Assembly: GCA_913778905.1 (NCBI GenBank)
Contig: CAJYYA010000002.1
Location: 1-64,000, forward strand
Source: an uncultured Naasia sp.
Lineage (GTDB): Bacteria; Actinomycetota; Actinomycetes; Actinomycetales; Microbacteriaceae
Reading direction: 5' to 3'
DNA: 64,000 nt
The notes beneath the pieces were generated by a model. It was given only the letters and a program-made list of their open reading frames with translations, was not told the DNA's origin and ran no database searches. Shown here in pieces: positions 9,244-18,645 of the stretch (its first letter is position 1; every line of letters begins with the position of its first letter). The position numbers and the translations under genes are program-made.

Positions 9244-10161
9244 TCAGGGATGCAGGACGACCTTGCCGCCGGGGTGACCGGTCATGACGAGACGCAGAGC
9301 GTCGGCGGCATCGGCGAGCGGAAAGGACGGCCCCATCGGCAGCACCAGATCGCCGCGACCGGCGAGCTCGAGGAGCTGCGGTCGGGCAGCGTTCCGTACG
9401 TCGGTGCCGCGATTCGCGCCGCTGCCGAGGACCTTGATCCCGTCGCTCTCACGGTGGAACGCCGCGATGGTCGCGATGCGATCGACGTCCGCCACGGCCA
9501 GCGAGACATCGACCGCCTCGTCGGTACCCACCGTGTCGAGCGCCGCGTCGATCCTCGAGCCGGTCGCCCGAACCCGTTCCAGCAGACCGTCGCCGTAGCG
9601 GACGGCTTCGATCCCGAGCGCCTCGAGCACCTTCGCACCGCGCGCGGACGCGGTGCCGATGACACGGGCGCCGCGGAGCCGGGCGAGTTGCGCCGCGATG
9701 ACGCCGACGCCACCCGACGCGCCGTGGACGAGCACCGTGTCGCCCTCGCCGACGCCCGTCGCCTCGAGGAGGTGGGCGGCGGTCGTGCCGACGAGGAGCA
9801 GGCCGGCGGCCTCGTCCCAGCCGAGTCCGACGGGTTTCGCGAACACGTTGGCTCCGCGCGCCGTGACGGCTCCGGCCCAACCGCCCGCCACCGTGTAGGC
9901 GACGACCTCGTCGCCCAGTTCGAACACCGCGTCCGGTCCGACTGCCGTGACCATGCCGGCCACTTCGCTCCCGAGACGCAGTGGCAGCTTGGACGGGTCC
10001 GTGCCGAACATCCCGGCCACACGTTTTCCATCGGACGGATTGACACCCGCTGCACGCACCTCGATGGTCACCTCGCCGATGCCCGGCCCAGCGACCTCCA
10101 CCTCGGTCGGAGCGAGCACTTCGGGTCCGCCGAAGGCGGTGGCGACGATCGCTGCGGTCAT
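9244..10161 (-). CDS. NADP-dependent MDR-family oxidoreductase
   Basis: A 305-residue medium-chain dehydrogenase/reductase of the quinone-oxidoreductase type. The GroES-like part carries VRAAGVNPSDGKRVAG, and the Rossmann motif is VLVHGASGGVGVIAAQLAR (AxxGxVG type). The cysteine and histidine zinc ligands of alcohol dehydrogenases are absent, so it is a zinc-free reductase. Substrate is unknown. It begins at an ATG with CAGTAT ending six bases upstream and follows the S9 peptidase gene on the same strand with a 46-base gap. Confidence 0.88.
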   Translation of the reverse strand: MTAAIVATAFGGPEVLAPTEVEVAGPGIGEVTIEVRAAGVNPSDGKRVAGMFGTDPSKLPLRLGSEVAGMVTAVGPDAVFELGDEVVAYTVAGGWAGAVTARGANVFAKPVGLGWDEAAGLLLVGTTAAHLLEATGVGEGDTVLVHGASGGVGVIAAQLARLRGARVIGTASARGAKVLEALGIEAVRYGDGLLERVRATGSRIDAALDTVGTDEAVDVSLAVADVDRIATIAAFHRESDGIKVLGSGANRGTDVRNAARPQLLELAGRGDLVLPMGPSFPLADAADALRLVMTGHPGGKVVLHP

Positions 10162-10283
10162 GCGGCGATACTGCCACTGCCGGTCGGGATCCCGCGGAGC
10201 GAGGACCTCGGGACCGCCTATGAGGCGCAGGACACGCCGGGGTCGACGGCTCCGGATCGCACGACCGGACCTAGCGTGAAACG

Positions 10284-11435
10284 GTGAGCGCTCGCCGGAA
10301 CCGCCTGCCGCTCGCGGCCGCTGCCGTGGGCTGCCTCCTGGTGCCGGCGCTGCTCTCCCCCGCGGGGGCCGTCGCCGCCTGGGCCGACGACTACCCCACC
10401 TGGAGCGAGGTCGAGCAGGCGAAGGGGAACGCCGCCGCGACGGCCGCCGAGGCGGCCCGGATCACCGGACTTCTCGACACGCTCAGTCGGGACGCGGCCG
10501 CCCTCGGTGACCTCGCCGTGCAGGCCGATGCGGCCGCGGAACGGTCGAGATCCGATGCCGCGGCCGCAGGCCGAGCCGCCGAGAGCCTCGAGACCCAGGC
10601 GACCTCCGCGAGAGAGGAGGCCGCGAGCACCACCCGGCAGGCCGGCCTCGTCACCGCACGGCTGAGCCGCGCCGGTGACCCGACGCTGGCATTGTGGCTC
10701 GACGGGGACCCGAGCGACACGCTCGAGAAGCTCGGGCGCATGGAACGGGTCACCGGATCGCTGTCCACCCTGCGGGGCAAAGCCTCCGAGCAGTTGGCGC
10801 AGGCGACGGCGCTGGGCGAGCAGGCCACTCGTGCCGCCCAGGCTCGCGACGCACTGGCGGCCGATGCCGAAAGCAAAGCGACAGCCGCAGAGGCAGCGCG
10901 CGACGCGGCCGATGCCCGCGTCAAGGAGGCGCAGACCCAGTCGGACACCCTCTACGCCCAGCTCGCGTCGCTCAACAACACGAGCGCGGAGGTCGAGCGG
11001 CGCTACCGCGAGGGCGAGGAGCAGAAGAAGTCGTACGAGGCTCCCGGCACCCCGGGGTCGCCGTCGGTCGGATCGCCGAGCGGCCCCAACGGCGACGAGA
11101 GCGACAACGCGCCCGACGGCGGGTCGCTCAGTCCGGCGGATGCGCGCGCCTACGCGGCCGGCCAGGTATCGGCGCGCGGCTGGGGCTCGGGCGAGAACCA
11201 ATGCCTCGTCTGGCTGTGGAACCGCGAGTCGAGCTGGCGGTGGAACGCCCTCAACCCGTCGAGCGGAGCGTACGGGATCCCGCAGTCCCTGCCGGGCAGC
11301 AAGATGGCCAGTGCGGGAGCCGATTGGCGTACGAGCGCGGCCACCCAGATCAACTGGGGTCTGGGCTACATCTCGAGCCGATACGGAACGCCCTGCAACG
11401 CGTGGGCTCACTCGGAGGACGTCGGCTGGTACTGA
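10284..11435 (+). CDS. Secreted coiled-coil protein with lysozyme-like C-terminal domain
   Basis: A 383-residue exported protein. The start is a hydrophobic signal peptide (residues ~8-30, ending near GAVAAWA). A long Ala/Glu/Arg-rich coiled coil follows (~40-240), then a Pro/Gly/Ser linker (~245-275). The ~100-residue C-terminal domain carries CLVWLWNRESSWRWNALNPSSGAYGIPQSLPG, the goose-lysozyme/transglycosylase-like fold found in aggregation-promoting factors; Glu of NRESSW is the likely acid. It probably trims peptidoglycan outside the cell. The start is GTG with TAGCGT ending six bases upstream. It diverges from the oxidoreductase gene. Confidence 0.85.
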   Translation: MSARRNRLPLAAAAVGCLLVPALLSPAGAVAAWADDYPTWSEVEQAKGNAAATAAEAARITGLLDTLSRDAAALGDLAVQADAAAERSRSDAAAAGRAAESLETQATSAREEAASTTRQAGLVTARLSRAGDPTLALWLDGDPSDTLEKLGRMERVTGSLSTLRGKASEQLAQATALGEQATRAAQARDALAADAESKATAAEAARDAADARVKEAQTQSDTLYAQLASLNNTSAEVERRYREGEEQKKSYEAPGTPGSPSVGSPSGPNGDESDNAPDGGSLSPADARAYAAGQVSARGWGSGENQCLVWLWNRESSWRWNALNPSSGAYGIPQSLPGSKMASAGADWRTSAATQINWGLGYISSRYGTPCNAWAHSEDVGWY

Positions 11436-11924
11436 CGGGAACGCTCACGCCCCCGAGGCCGACCCGCGGGGCTGCACGCACTACTGGAGCACTACTGGTT
11501 TTTCGCGCTTCCGATGATCCTCGGCCCCCTGCGCTCAGTGGATCTCTGTACCCCATCGCTCTGGGTCACCCCTTCGTCACCCCCGCGGGGGCGCCATCGC
11601 TCGTCCCCCTCACGCCTTGTATGGCCGTTCCTGAGCGCGCCGATCCACGGCGGCTGCAACGCGAGCAGTGCTCGAGACAAGCTGAGAGTTTGCACCATTC
11701 GGCCAGCAAAAGGGAGCATCTGGGCACAATTCACGTCACCAGATGAGCAGGTCTGCGGCGCTTCGGATGTACCTCGAACGTGCCGCTCTGGAACGAGAGC
11801 TCCCCTCGAACGGGGGCGCAGCCCGGGTGGTGACAAGGCCCCATGCATGGGGCAACATGAGCGTATAGACCTTGCCAACACATGTCGGATTGCTGGGATC
11901 TGCGGGAGAGAGGGGAACCTCGTA
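11436..11924. other. Intergenic region upstream of the LuxR regulator
   Basis: About 490 bases with no convincing gene. It holds short repeats (actactgg twice near 11481-11500) and small CCCCCGCGGGG-type hairpins near 11580. A possible but weak promoter is the TTGCCA near 11873. A ribosome-site-like GGGAGAGAGGGGA lies just before the regulator's GTG. Its base composition is less coding-like than its surroundings. Confidence 0.5.
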
Positions 11925-14600
11925 GTGCTCGAACGAACCGGGATCGACGATTCCCTCGCGCCTGCCGATCAGCAGTCCGTTCTCACGGTCCGGCAACAGC
12001 ACCTCCACGACGCGAGAGCGTCGATCGCAGCCGGACGGTCCGTCGTGCTGTGGGGCGAGCCCGGATCCGGGTCGAGCGCCGTCTCCGCCGCCCTCGTCCG
12101 TGAGCTCCGCGAGAACGGGCTCGTCGTCAGGGTGAAGCCCGGCGCGTCACTCGCCGCCGCGATGGACACAGCGCGGTCCGACCACGGCAACGTCGCCCGC
12201 CCGATGCGCGGCCGCTCACCGATCGTCCTGATCGACGCCGCCGACGATCTACCCGCCGCGACCCTCGACGAGATCGTCGTCGCCGCACGCGCAGGGGAGT
12301 TCATCGTTCTGGCCCGGGTGGATTCCCGGCCGCTGGACGGGCGCGGAACCGCGCGACGACCCCTCACCGACCTGTGGACCTGGGGCATTGCGGACCGCAT
12401 CGACTTCCGACCACTCTCGGAGGCTGAAGCCTGCGACTACCTCGACACGATTCCCGGCGCACGCACCCTCGACCGTGGGACCAGGGCCGTGATCCGGAAT
12501 CTGGCGTCGGGCTCGCCGTCCCTTCTTGGCGAACTCGTCGAATCGACTCTCGCTCTTCCTCCACTCGACCCGATGACCCTCGCCGGGCTGGAACCGGTCG
12601 CGCCCCCGGAGCGGATCGCGACCCTGATCGAGCACCGGGTCGCGGGATTCGACGACATGCATCGCGACGCTCTCACCATCTTGAACCGCCTGGGCGTGAT
12701 GGAGTCCGGCCGTGCGCGGGAACTGCTCGGGGCGGGGGTGTTCTCGAGCCTCGAACGCGCGGGCAATCTGATCAGCCTCGACGGCGGAATGGTCGCCGTC
12801 AGACCGATCGACGCCCTCGCCGCTCGGGTGCGACCCGCCGCCGGGCCGACGGGGCTCGCCGAACGCGTCGTGGCTTCGCTCCTCGACCAGCACGCCGACG
12901 GAATCGGCCTCAGCGACATCGAGATGCTCTTCGTCGCAAGCCACCTCGAGGACGGCGGCCCCGATGCGCTGTCCGCCGCGCTCGACGACCAGGGGGCCGA
13001 CATCCTCTCCGAGGTGTTCCGACACGGCGCCCGGAAGGCGAACGCCGCGGCTCTCCCCTGGCGCGCACTCGCCTTCTCCCGCCGCGTCGCCGAGATGGGC
13101 GACAGAGAGGCGGCCGCCGTCGAGTCCGCCGTCGCCCTCGCCTCGATCGGCCGCGATCGTTCCGCCCGCGACACCGCCATGCAGGTGAAGACCGCCGCCG
13201 GCGACGAGCAGGGGTCATTCGATCGGATCGCTCGAATCGCGATTCTGCTGCAGAAGGTGTCCCCCGACGACGCCGACAACTACGTCGAGACGGCCATCAC
13301 TTCTCTGGGGTTCGCGTCGGACACGACCCCCGGTGCGATATCAGCCAGGCTTGCCGCACTCGAGTTCACCGTCCAATGGGATCGTCTCGAGGCGGCTCGC
13401 ACCCTCGCCGAAGACCGGTCGGCCGATCTCGCCTCCCGCCTGCGAGCGCTCGGCGCGATGTCCAGTGCCGCGGGAGCTCGGGGTGACGGGGAGGCGCTCG
13501 ACGCCGCACTCCGCATCTCCGACGAACTGCTCCGCTCGGCCCGGACGAGCGCAGGGCTGGTCGACGCGGAGATCGGCTCGGCTGAGGTCGATGCCGTCTT
13601 CTCACTCGTCATCGCACTCACCTCCACGGGGTTCCGCCATGACCGTCTGGGCGCTCTCGCCGAGGACCTTCAGACCGCGGTGCTCAGGCGGCACGATGTC
13701 CTGCTGCTCAGTCGCGTCGCCGCGATCAACGCATTCGTCGCGACCAGTCGGGGGGACTACGACGGCACCGCCATCGAGCTCGACGCGGCGCTTCGCCGCC
13801 ACCTCGGCTCGGACCCTGGATGGATCGGCTGGCTCCACGCCATCCGGGCCACCGTGTCTCTCCGTCAAGGCGACTTCGTCGAGGCTCGGCGGCTGATCGA
13901 CTCGGCCCTGACGGACACCCCCGCCGGGTCCTGGTGGCGACACAGCGCCGAGACGATCGGCGGTTACGTCCTGCTCGCGGAAGGCCGCGGAGAGGAGGCT
14001 CGCGAAGCGGTGCTCGACTTGGTCGACCGGATCGGCGACGCTCCTTACCTCGAGGCCTACAACCTCTTCGACGCCGTGTTGTTCGGCGAGGATCCCGCCC
14101 GTGTCGTCGGTAGGATGCGCGATCTCGCGTCGCGAGCGGATGTGCCCAGCGTCCAGGCCATGGCTGACGGCCTCACGGCCTTCGTGCAGGAGGATCTGGA
14201 CGGACTCGACACCGCGGCGGCGCAGCTCGGCTCCATGAGACTCCTCATGCAGGCCGAATTCCTTGCAGCCGAGTCGCTGCGCCACCGATCGAGCAGAGGG
14301 GAACGCCGCGTCGGTCCGACGCGGTCACTGTTGAGCGCCATCCGCCGTGACATGGGTCGGGGCGTCGACACGGACGGCCCCCACCTCACTGAGCGGGAGC
14401 GGGAGGTGGCCGAACTGGTGGCTCAGGGGCTCACCAATCGAGCAGTGGCGACTCGCCTCTACCTTTCCGTTCGCACAGTCGAATCGCACGTCTATCAGGC
14501 ACTCGCGAAGCTGGGGGGCACCTCGCGCCGCGAGATGGCCGACCTACTCGCAGTCCACACCGTGACCGAGACGACTCCCGGGGCCCCGTCGTCGATCTGA
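11925..14600 (+). CDS. Large LuxR-family regulator with AAA-type ATPase domain
   Basis: An 891-residue LAL-like regulator. An N-terminal P-loop domain has GEPGSGSS at 44-51 and a Walker B-like VLIDAADD at 101-108. It is followed by a long helical, TPR-like middle and a C-terminal LuxR helix-turn-helix (LTEREREVAELVAQGLTNRA, then LYLSVRTVESHVYQALAKLG). The usual P-loop Lys is replaced by Ser, so ATP hydrolysis may be impaired. I chose GTG 11925 because protein-like sequence and a purine-rich ribosome site begin there; the frame is open further upstream. It converges on the surface-protein operon at 14.7-18.6 kb, making that operon a plausible but unproven target. Confidence 0.85.
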   Translation: MLERTGIDDSLAPADQQSVLTVRQQHLHDARASIAAGRSVVLWGEPGSGSSAVSAALVRELRENGLVVRVKPGASLAAAMDTARSDHGNVARPMRGRSPIVLIDAADDLPAATLDEIVVAARAGEFIVLARVDSRPLDGRGTARRPLTDLWTWGIADRIDFRPLSEAEACDYLDTIPGARTLDRGTRAVIRNLASGSPSLLGELVESTLALPPLDPMTLAGLEPVAPPERIATLIEHRVAGFDDMHRDALTILNRLGVMESGRARELLGAGVFSSLERAGNLISLDGGMVAVRPIDALAARVRPAAGPTGLAERVVASLLDQHADGIGLSDIEMLFVASHLEDGGPDALSAALDDQGADILSEVFRHGARKANAAALPWRALAFSRRVAEMGDREAAAVESAVALASIGRDRSARDTAMQVKTAAGDEQGSFDRIARIAILLQKVSPDDADNYVETAITSLGFASDTTPGAISARLAALEFTVQWDRLEAARTLAEDRSADLASRLRALGAMSSAAGARGDGEALDAALRISDELLRSARTSAGLVDAEIGSAEVDAVFSLVIALTSTGFRHDRLGALAEDLQTAVLRRHDVLLLSRVAAINAFVATSRGDYDGTAIELDAALRRHLGSDPGWIGWLHAIRATVSLRQGDFVEARRLIDSALTDTPAGSWWRHSAETIGGYVLLAEGRGEEAREAVLDLVDRIGDAPYLEAYNLFDAVLFGEDPARVVGRMRDLASRADVPSVQAMADGLTAFVQEDLDGLDTAAAQLGSMRLLMQAEFLAAESLRHRSSRGERRVGPTRSLLSAIRRDMGRGVDTDGPHLTEREREVAELVAQGLTNRAVATRLYLSVRTVESHVYQALAKLGGTSRREMADLLAVHTVTETTPGAPSSI

Positions 14601-14630
14601 TCCCATGGGTTCCGAGCCCGGCCGTGCGGG

Positions 14631-14667
14631 AGGGGCCGCGAACCGCGTCGAACGGTTCGCAGCCCCT
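14631..14667. terminator. Bidirectional terminator between LuxR gene and surface operon
   Basis: Arms gcgaaccg and cggttcgc surround a seven-base loop, and the stem continues through AGGGG/CCCCT with a bulge. It lies between two converging genes and can serve both. Confidence 0.75.
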
Positions 14668-14691
14668 CTCCTGTGGCGCGGCATGCGGGCC

Positions 14692-16539
14692 TCAGCGGAT
14701 GAGGTTGCCCCCGGCTGACGAGCGCGCGAAGTCGAGCGACAGTCCGGTGGCGAGAGCCCCGACCCCGACCACGCGGATTGCGGCGACGTCGAATCGACGC
14801 GTCTCGCGAGGCGACGTCGGTGCCGGAATGTTCCAGGTGGTGGGCTCGGCGCCCGTCGCCCCCGCCGCGGGTGCCGGCGCGTTCTGCGCATTGATGCCGA
14901 GGTAGAGCAGTCCGCCCTGACCGAGGAGGCCACGAGTTCCCGCCGACAGCGCAGCGACGAGAGGACCCGTGAGAGTTCTCACCTCGGCGCCGACGGCCGC
15001 GATGAGGCCACCGCTCCCCGTCAACGCCGTCGAGAGGGCGCGACCGAGAACGCCCCCGATGACGGTTCTCAATGTGGGGGTGAGGGTGTCCACGAGACCG
15101 TTCAACGTGCATGCCAGGGGGTTCAGCGTGGTGCAGGCCGCCCCGAGGAGTCGCACATTCGAGGTGGCGACCGCTCCGCCGGCGAGGAGGGTCCCGAGCG
15201 GCACGTCCACCAGGCCGAGACCGACGTCCGCCAGGGGAAGCCCCTGAGCGTTCAGACGCACGTTGACGGAAGCGGAGACGACTGCGGCATCGAGCGCCGC
15301 GGTGACGGCGGACGTGACCGATGTCGCCCACGCCGACAGCGCCTGTGTGAGGGCCAGCTCGAGACGAGTGACGATCTCGTCGTCGATGAGGACCTGCGTG
15401 TTCGGCGGAAGACCGTTCAATCCCGAGGTGCCGTAGACGGCCCCGACGAGGGAGGCGATGTCGACGGTGACGGTGCCGGAGGCGAGGTCGACGGCGACGA
15501 TGCCCGATGGATCGGTGATGCGGTCGTCGAGAAGTCCGTTGACAGCGCTCAGGTCGAGCCGGAGATCCAGCGAGCTGATCGTGACATCTCCGAGCCCCAG
15601 GGTTCCGAGCGCGCCGCCCAGGGTGTCGAGCAGCCCCTGCCGGACCGCGGTGAGGAAGGCGGTGTTCGTCCTGAGAGCCTCCGCCCGGGCGTCGACACCG
15701 GCGACCACAGCCGAGGTCGCACTGGTCAGGGTCCCCACCGCGGGGGCGTCGATGTCCAGGCGGAGGCCGGCGATGTAATAGTCGCGGGCCAGCTTCGAGT
15801 ACACATCGTCGCCCCAGAAAGACGAACACGCGTCGAGTGTGCTCCGGGACGCGACGTCGCCGATGCGCAATCGCGCGTCCGTCAGCTGACCCACCTGACT
15901 GGAGAGAGGTCGACCCAGAGTCTGCGCGACGATCTGCCCGAGGCGAATCTCGGCGATCTCCGGCGGGTTGCTGCCGATCGGCGCCTGCGCGGCGGCGATC
16001 GCGCCGGAGTTGTCGACCAGACCGGCCGCTCCGATCGAGACGCCCGTGTCGGACACCTTCGCGTAGGAGTTGAGAGCGCCCGCCTGCGCACCGAGCGGGA
16101 GACGCAACGTCGATCCCAGCGACGCATAGACCGAGCCCAGTGCCGTCACCGTCAGCGGATCCGAATAGGCGCCGGCGCCCAGGGAGAGCGATTCCGGCGG
16201 CGCCGGGTCCACGGTCACTCCCCCGGCGGTCTGCGTGGCTGTCACGCCCTTCAATTCCGCGACCCCCGCGAGATCCCGGGTCAGGAGGGTGCCGCTGAGG
16301 ACGCGCCCCTGGGCGCGGGTGTCGAAGCGGCCTGCGGGCGCAGCGCAGTCGAGGGTGCCGAATCGCGCCGAGACGTACTCCACCTCGTTCCAGGCGGCGA
16401 GCGTGGTCTCGGGGGCGGCCCCGAAGGCGAGCCCGGTGACCGCCGCGATGACCAGGGTGGCGGCCAGCGAGCGTCGTATCGGTGGTGAGCTGCGCAGCGA
16501 CCGGGTCACGAGGCGGAGCCGGGCCGAGAGGGTCTTCAT
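14692..16539 (-). CDS. Choice-of-anchor G family secreted surface protein
   Basis: A 615-residue exported protein. A twin-Arg-free signal peptide spans residues ~20-50 (SLAATLVIAAVTGLAFGAA then AWNEVEYVSARF, the SipW-type AxWxDxE-like start). The body is built from many hydrophobic beta and repeat-like stretches, with long Leu/Gly/Ala-rich segments typical of the choice-of-anchor G family. No C-terminal membrane anchor or LPxTG motif is seen. The ATG at 16539 overlaps the stop of the preceding anchored-protein gene by four bases, so the two are translationally coupled. Likely role is a cell-surface or matrix component; function in this family is not established. Confidence 0.8.
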   Translation of the reverse strand: MKTLSARLRLVTRSLRSSPPIRRSLAATLVIAAVTGLAFGAAPETTLAAWNEVEYVSARFGTLDCAAPAGRFDTRAQGRVLSGTLLTRDLAGVAELKGVTATQTAGGVTVDPAPPESLSLGAGAYSDPLTVTALGSVYASLGSTLRLPLGAQAGALNSYAKVSDTGVSIGAAGLVDNSGAIAAAQAPIGSNPPEIAEIRLGQIVAQTLGRPLSSQVGQLTDARLRIGDVASRSTLDACSSFWGDDVYSKLARDYYIAGLRLDIDAPAVGTLTSATSAVVAGVDARAEALRTNTAFLTAVRQGLLDTLGGALGTLGLGDVTISSLDLRLDLSAVNGLLDDRITDPSGIVAVDLASGTVTVDIASLVGAVYGTSGLNGLPPNTQVLIDDEIVTRLELALTQALSAWATSVTSAVTAALDAAVVSASVNVRLNAQGLPLADVGLGLVDVPLGTLLAGGAVATSNVRLLGAACTTLNPLACTLNGLVDTLTPTLRTVIGGVLGRALSTALTGSGGLIAAVGAEVRTLTGPLVAALSAGTRGLLGQGGLLYLGINAQNAPAPAAGATGAEPTTWNIPAPTSPRETRRFDVAAIRVVGVGALATGLSLDFARSSAGGNLIR

Positions 16540-17309
16540 GTCAGTCTTCTCTTCCGTGTGACGGCCATGAGGCCCATGAGGACCGCGCCGGAGGCGAGCA
16601 GGGTCCACCCGACGACGGAGACACCGGTCTCGGCGAGTGCTCTGAACGGGCCCGCCGGCGCGGCGGGAGCCGGGGACGTGTGCGGAGGAACGACAGGGAT
16701 GCTCGGATCGGGCAGGGCGTCATCGCCTGCGGCGTTGAATCTCACAGTGAAGTCACCCGACGAGCCCATGAGCGTCTCATCGTCGGCCCCGGTGGCGGGC
16801 AGTGAGAGTGCGAGGAGCAGGTGACCCGGGGTGTCGGGGCGGATGACACCCGACGGCCACACTGTGGTGGTGCCCTCCCCGCCGGTGGCGAATCGTGCCC
16901 CCGGTCCGACCGGCAGGATCATCTCCTCTCCTTCGGCGCATGTCGGACCGGGCAGGCTCGACGCAACGGGAACGTCCGTGAGGCCCTCCCACGGCACATC
17001 GCATCCGCGAACGCCGAGGGCGATACCGTCGGGACGCTCCATGAGCGGGCCTGACGTCGACACGGTGAAGGACGTCTCCGCCCAGATCCGGTCGGCGAGA
17101 AGCAGGTCGACGGCGGCGTAACCGGAGCGACCGGGCGACATGTCGGTGAAGAAGATCGGGAGCGGGTCGCTCGCCAGTCTCAGGTCGCCCGCATTGCCTG
17201 TTTCGGGGACAGGCACCGGCTGGGCCGCCGCCTGATGCGCGGAGAGGAAGGCCACCCCGATGACCATCAGTACCGCGGCGGAGCGCGTGAGCGCGGCTTC
17301 GATCCTCAT
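16536..17309 (-). CDS. LAETG sortase-anchored surface protein
   Basis: A 257-residue secreted protein. It has an N-terminal signal peptide (~5-30, ending HQAAAQP), an extracellular domain of ~180 residues with two cysteine pairs (RGCDVPW, GPTCAEGEE), and a Pro-rich stalk. The classic cell-wall sorting signal follows: LAETG, then VVGWTLLASGAVLMGLMAV, then RKRRLT. LAxTG is the motif cleaved by class E sortases of high-GC Gram-positives (family knowledge). No sortase lies in this window. The ATG at 17309 overlaps the stop of the SipW gene by one base; a GTG three bases upstream is possible. Confidence 0.82.
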   Translation of the reverse strand: MRIEAALTRSAAVLMVIGVAFLSAHQAAAQPVPVPETGNAGDLRLASDPLPIFFTDMSPGRSGYAAVDLLLADRIWAETSFTVSTSGPLMERPDGIALGVRGCDVPWEGLTDVPVASSLPGPTCAEGEEMILPVGPGARFATGGEGTTTVWPSGVIRPDTPGHLLLALSLPATGADDETLMGSSGDFTVRFNAAGDDALPDPSIPVVPPHTSPAPAAPAGPFRALAETGVSVVGWTLLASGAVLMGLMAVTRKRRLT

Positions 17310-17896
17310 CACTCGGGTCCGTTCTCCGGGGCTGGGTAGGTGGGGCTGGGCCAGAAGGCCCGGAGGACGAGAGCCGCGGCCCCGGCCGTGAGCAGCCCCA
17401 TGACGATCGGGCTACGGAGGAGCGCGAAGGCGGCGGCTCCGCCGGGAACGGCGGCGAGGATCACGCGCCCCGAGGTCACCGCGTACGGTTCCGGATCCGG
17501 CACAGGGTTGTCGTCGCCCTGCATGGTGATGAGACGCGAGTCCACGGCCGCGGGATCCTCTGCGATGGCGAGGATGCGATGACTGATCGGGCGCTCTCCC
17601 GGTCGCTGCAGCATGGCCACCGACCCGACCTCGAGCTCCGATGCCGGCACCTCACGAGCGAGCGCCAGCGCCCCCTGCGGGATGGTCGGCGACATCGACC
17701 CCGTCGCGAACGCCACCAACGAGAGGCCGAGCACGGGTGACAGCAGCATCCAGAGGACGGCGAGCAGGCCGAGCAGAGCCGCCACCGTACCGATGGCCGT
17801 CTTGGCGCCGCTGTAGAGCCTCGTCCTCCGAGGGAGCAGGGGAACCCCCTCGGAGGACTCGGCGGTCGATGAGTCGGCGACCCGAATGGAAGGCAT
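17309..17896 (-). CDS. sipW: SipW-like signal peptidase I
   Basis: A 195-residue membrane peptidase of the archaeal/endospore (SipW) type. The nucleophile Ser67 lies in ATGSMSPTIPQG and the general base is His106 in RPISHRIL, the Ser-His arrangement that marks this class instead of Ser-Lys. A transmembrane helix at ~35-60 precedes the catalytic part and another lies near the C-terminus (MGLLTAGAAALVLRAFW). SipW enzymes mature TasA-like matrix proteins, and it lies directly after such a gene. The second of two consecutive ATGs is best placed for the GGAG ribosome site. Confidence 0.9.
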   Translation of the reverse strand: MPSIRVADSSTAESSEGVPLLPRRTRLYSGAKTAIGTVAALLGLLAVLWMLLSPVLGLSLVAFATGSMSPTIPQGALALAREVPASELEVGSVAMLQRPGERPISHRILAIAEDPAAVDSRLITMQGDDNPVPDPEPYAVTSGRVILAAVPGGAAAFALLRSPIVMGLLTAGAAALVLRAFWPSPTYPAPENGPE

Positions 17897-17931
17897 CATC
17901 CGTCTCCGCGTCGATCGGGGTCGCTCGTCGG

Positions 17932-18645
17932 TCAGCTGGAGGTGCCGAAGAACTCCCAGGCGGGGGCCACGGTGCGCCCCTGCAGGGTGCTCGGCGCTCC
18001 TGCGGGGAGCGAGACCTCGAAGCAGTAGTCCTGCTTGTCACCTGCCGCGGCGGCGAGGGTGCGGTTGACGGTCCCGGCGGCGCCGAGAGCGGCGGGAGTG
18101 GTGGACGAGCCCACGACGTAGGTCGCTCCCGCCGAGAACGCGGCTGCGGAGCAGGCGGCGGGAGTCGCGCCGGCAGCGGTCTCCGCGACGACGACGCGCA
18201 ACTGGAGGGCCGAGAACAAGGCTCCGCCCGCATCGGCGACCGCGACCCCGGTGGAGGCGACGGCGCCGCGAAGCGCGACCGACTCTGCTGCGATGGACGT
18301 CGGCGAGGTCCTGAGCGACACGGGAGCGTAGGTCGCAGTGCCAGGGCTGAGCGACAGGGCACCGGTCGTGAAGGCGAGAGCACCGCCCGGGTTCGTCTCG
18401 CGGTCGGCCCACGCGGAGGCGGAGAACGGCGAACTCACGTTCTGCTGCACCTCGAAGCTCGAGGTGCCGACGCCGGGTGTGTCGGGGATCCCGTCGCCGT
18501 TGCTGTCGACACCACCGCTGATCCATTCGGAGTCGTTCCACACGGCGAGGGTCGAGGTGACCCCGACGCCGGCGACCAGACCGGCCACCAACAGGGCGGT
18601 GACCTTCCTACGGCGAGACGAGGAGGGGGTTCGGGTGGCGGTCAT
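17932..18645 (-). CDS. SipW-dependent-type secreted protein
   Basis: A 237-residue exported protein, first gene of the surface operon. The N-terminal signal RRRKVTALLVAGLVAGVGVTSTLAVWNDSEW is of the SipW-dependent type: a hydrophobic core, then an alanine and the tryptophan/acidic motif AVWNDSEW. The mature part is rich in Ala, Ser, Thr and Val with few charges and two or three cysteines, suggesting a beta-structured matrix or fibre subunit akin to TasA or camelysin. The gene order substrate-SipW-anchored protein-choice-of-anchor G implies one secreted surface structure. The ATG at 18645 has an AGAGGT ribosome site. Confidence 0.85.
   Translation of the reverse strand: MTATRTPSSSRRRKVTALLVAGLVAGVGVTSTLAVWNDSEWISGGVDSNGDGIPDTPGVGTSSFEVQQNVSSPFSASAWADRETNPGGALAFTTGALSLSPGTATYAPVSLRTSPTSIAAESVALRGAVASTGVAVADAGGALFSALQLRVVVAETAAGATPAACSAAAFSAGATYVVGSSTTPAALGAAGTVNRTLAAAAGDKQDYCFEVSLPAGAPSTLQGRTVAPAWEFFGTSS

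Noticed and set aside
14692-18645. Sortase gene in the surface operon
   Set aside because: No TLxTC-type catalytic motif is found in any gene here; the signal peptidase has a Ser-His pair instead.
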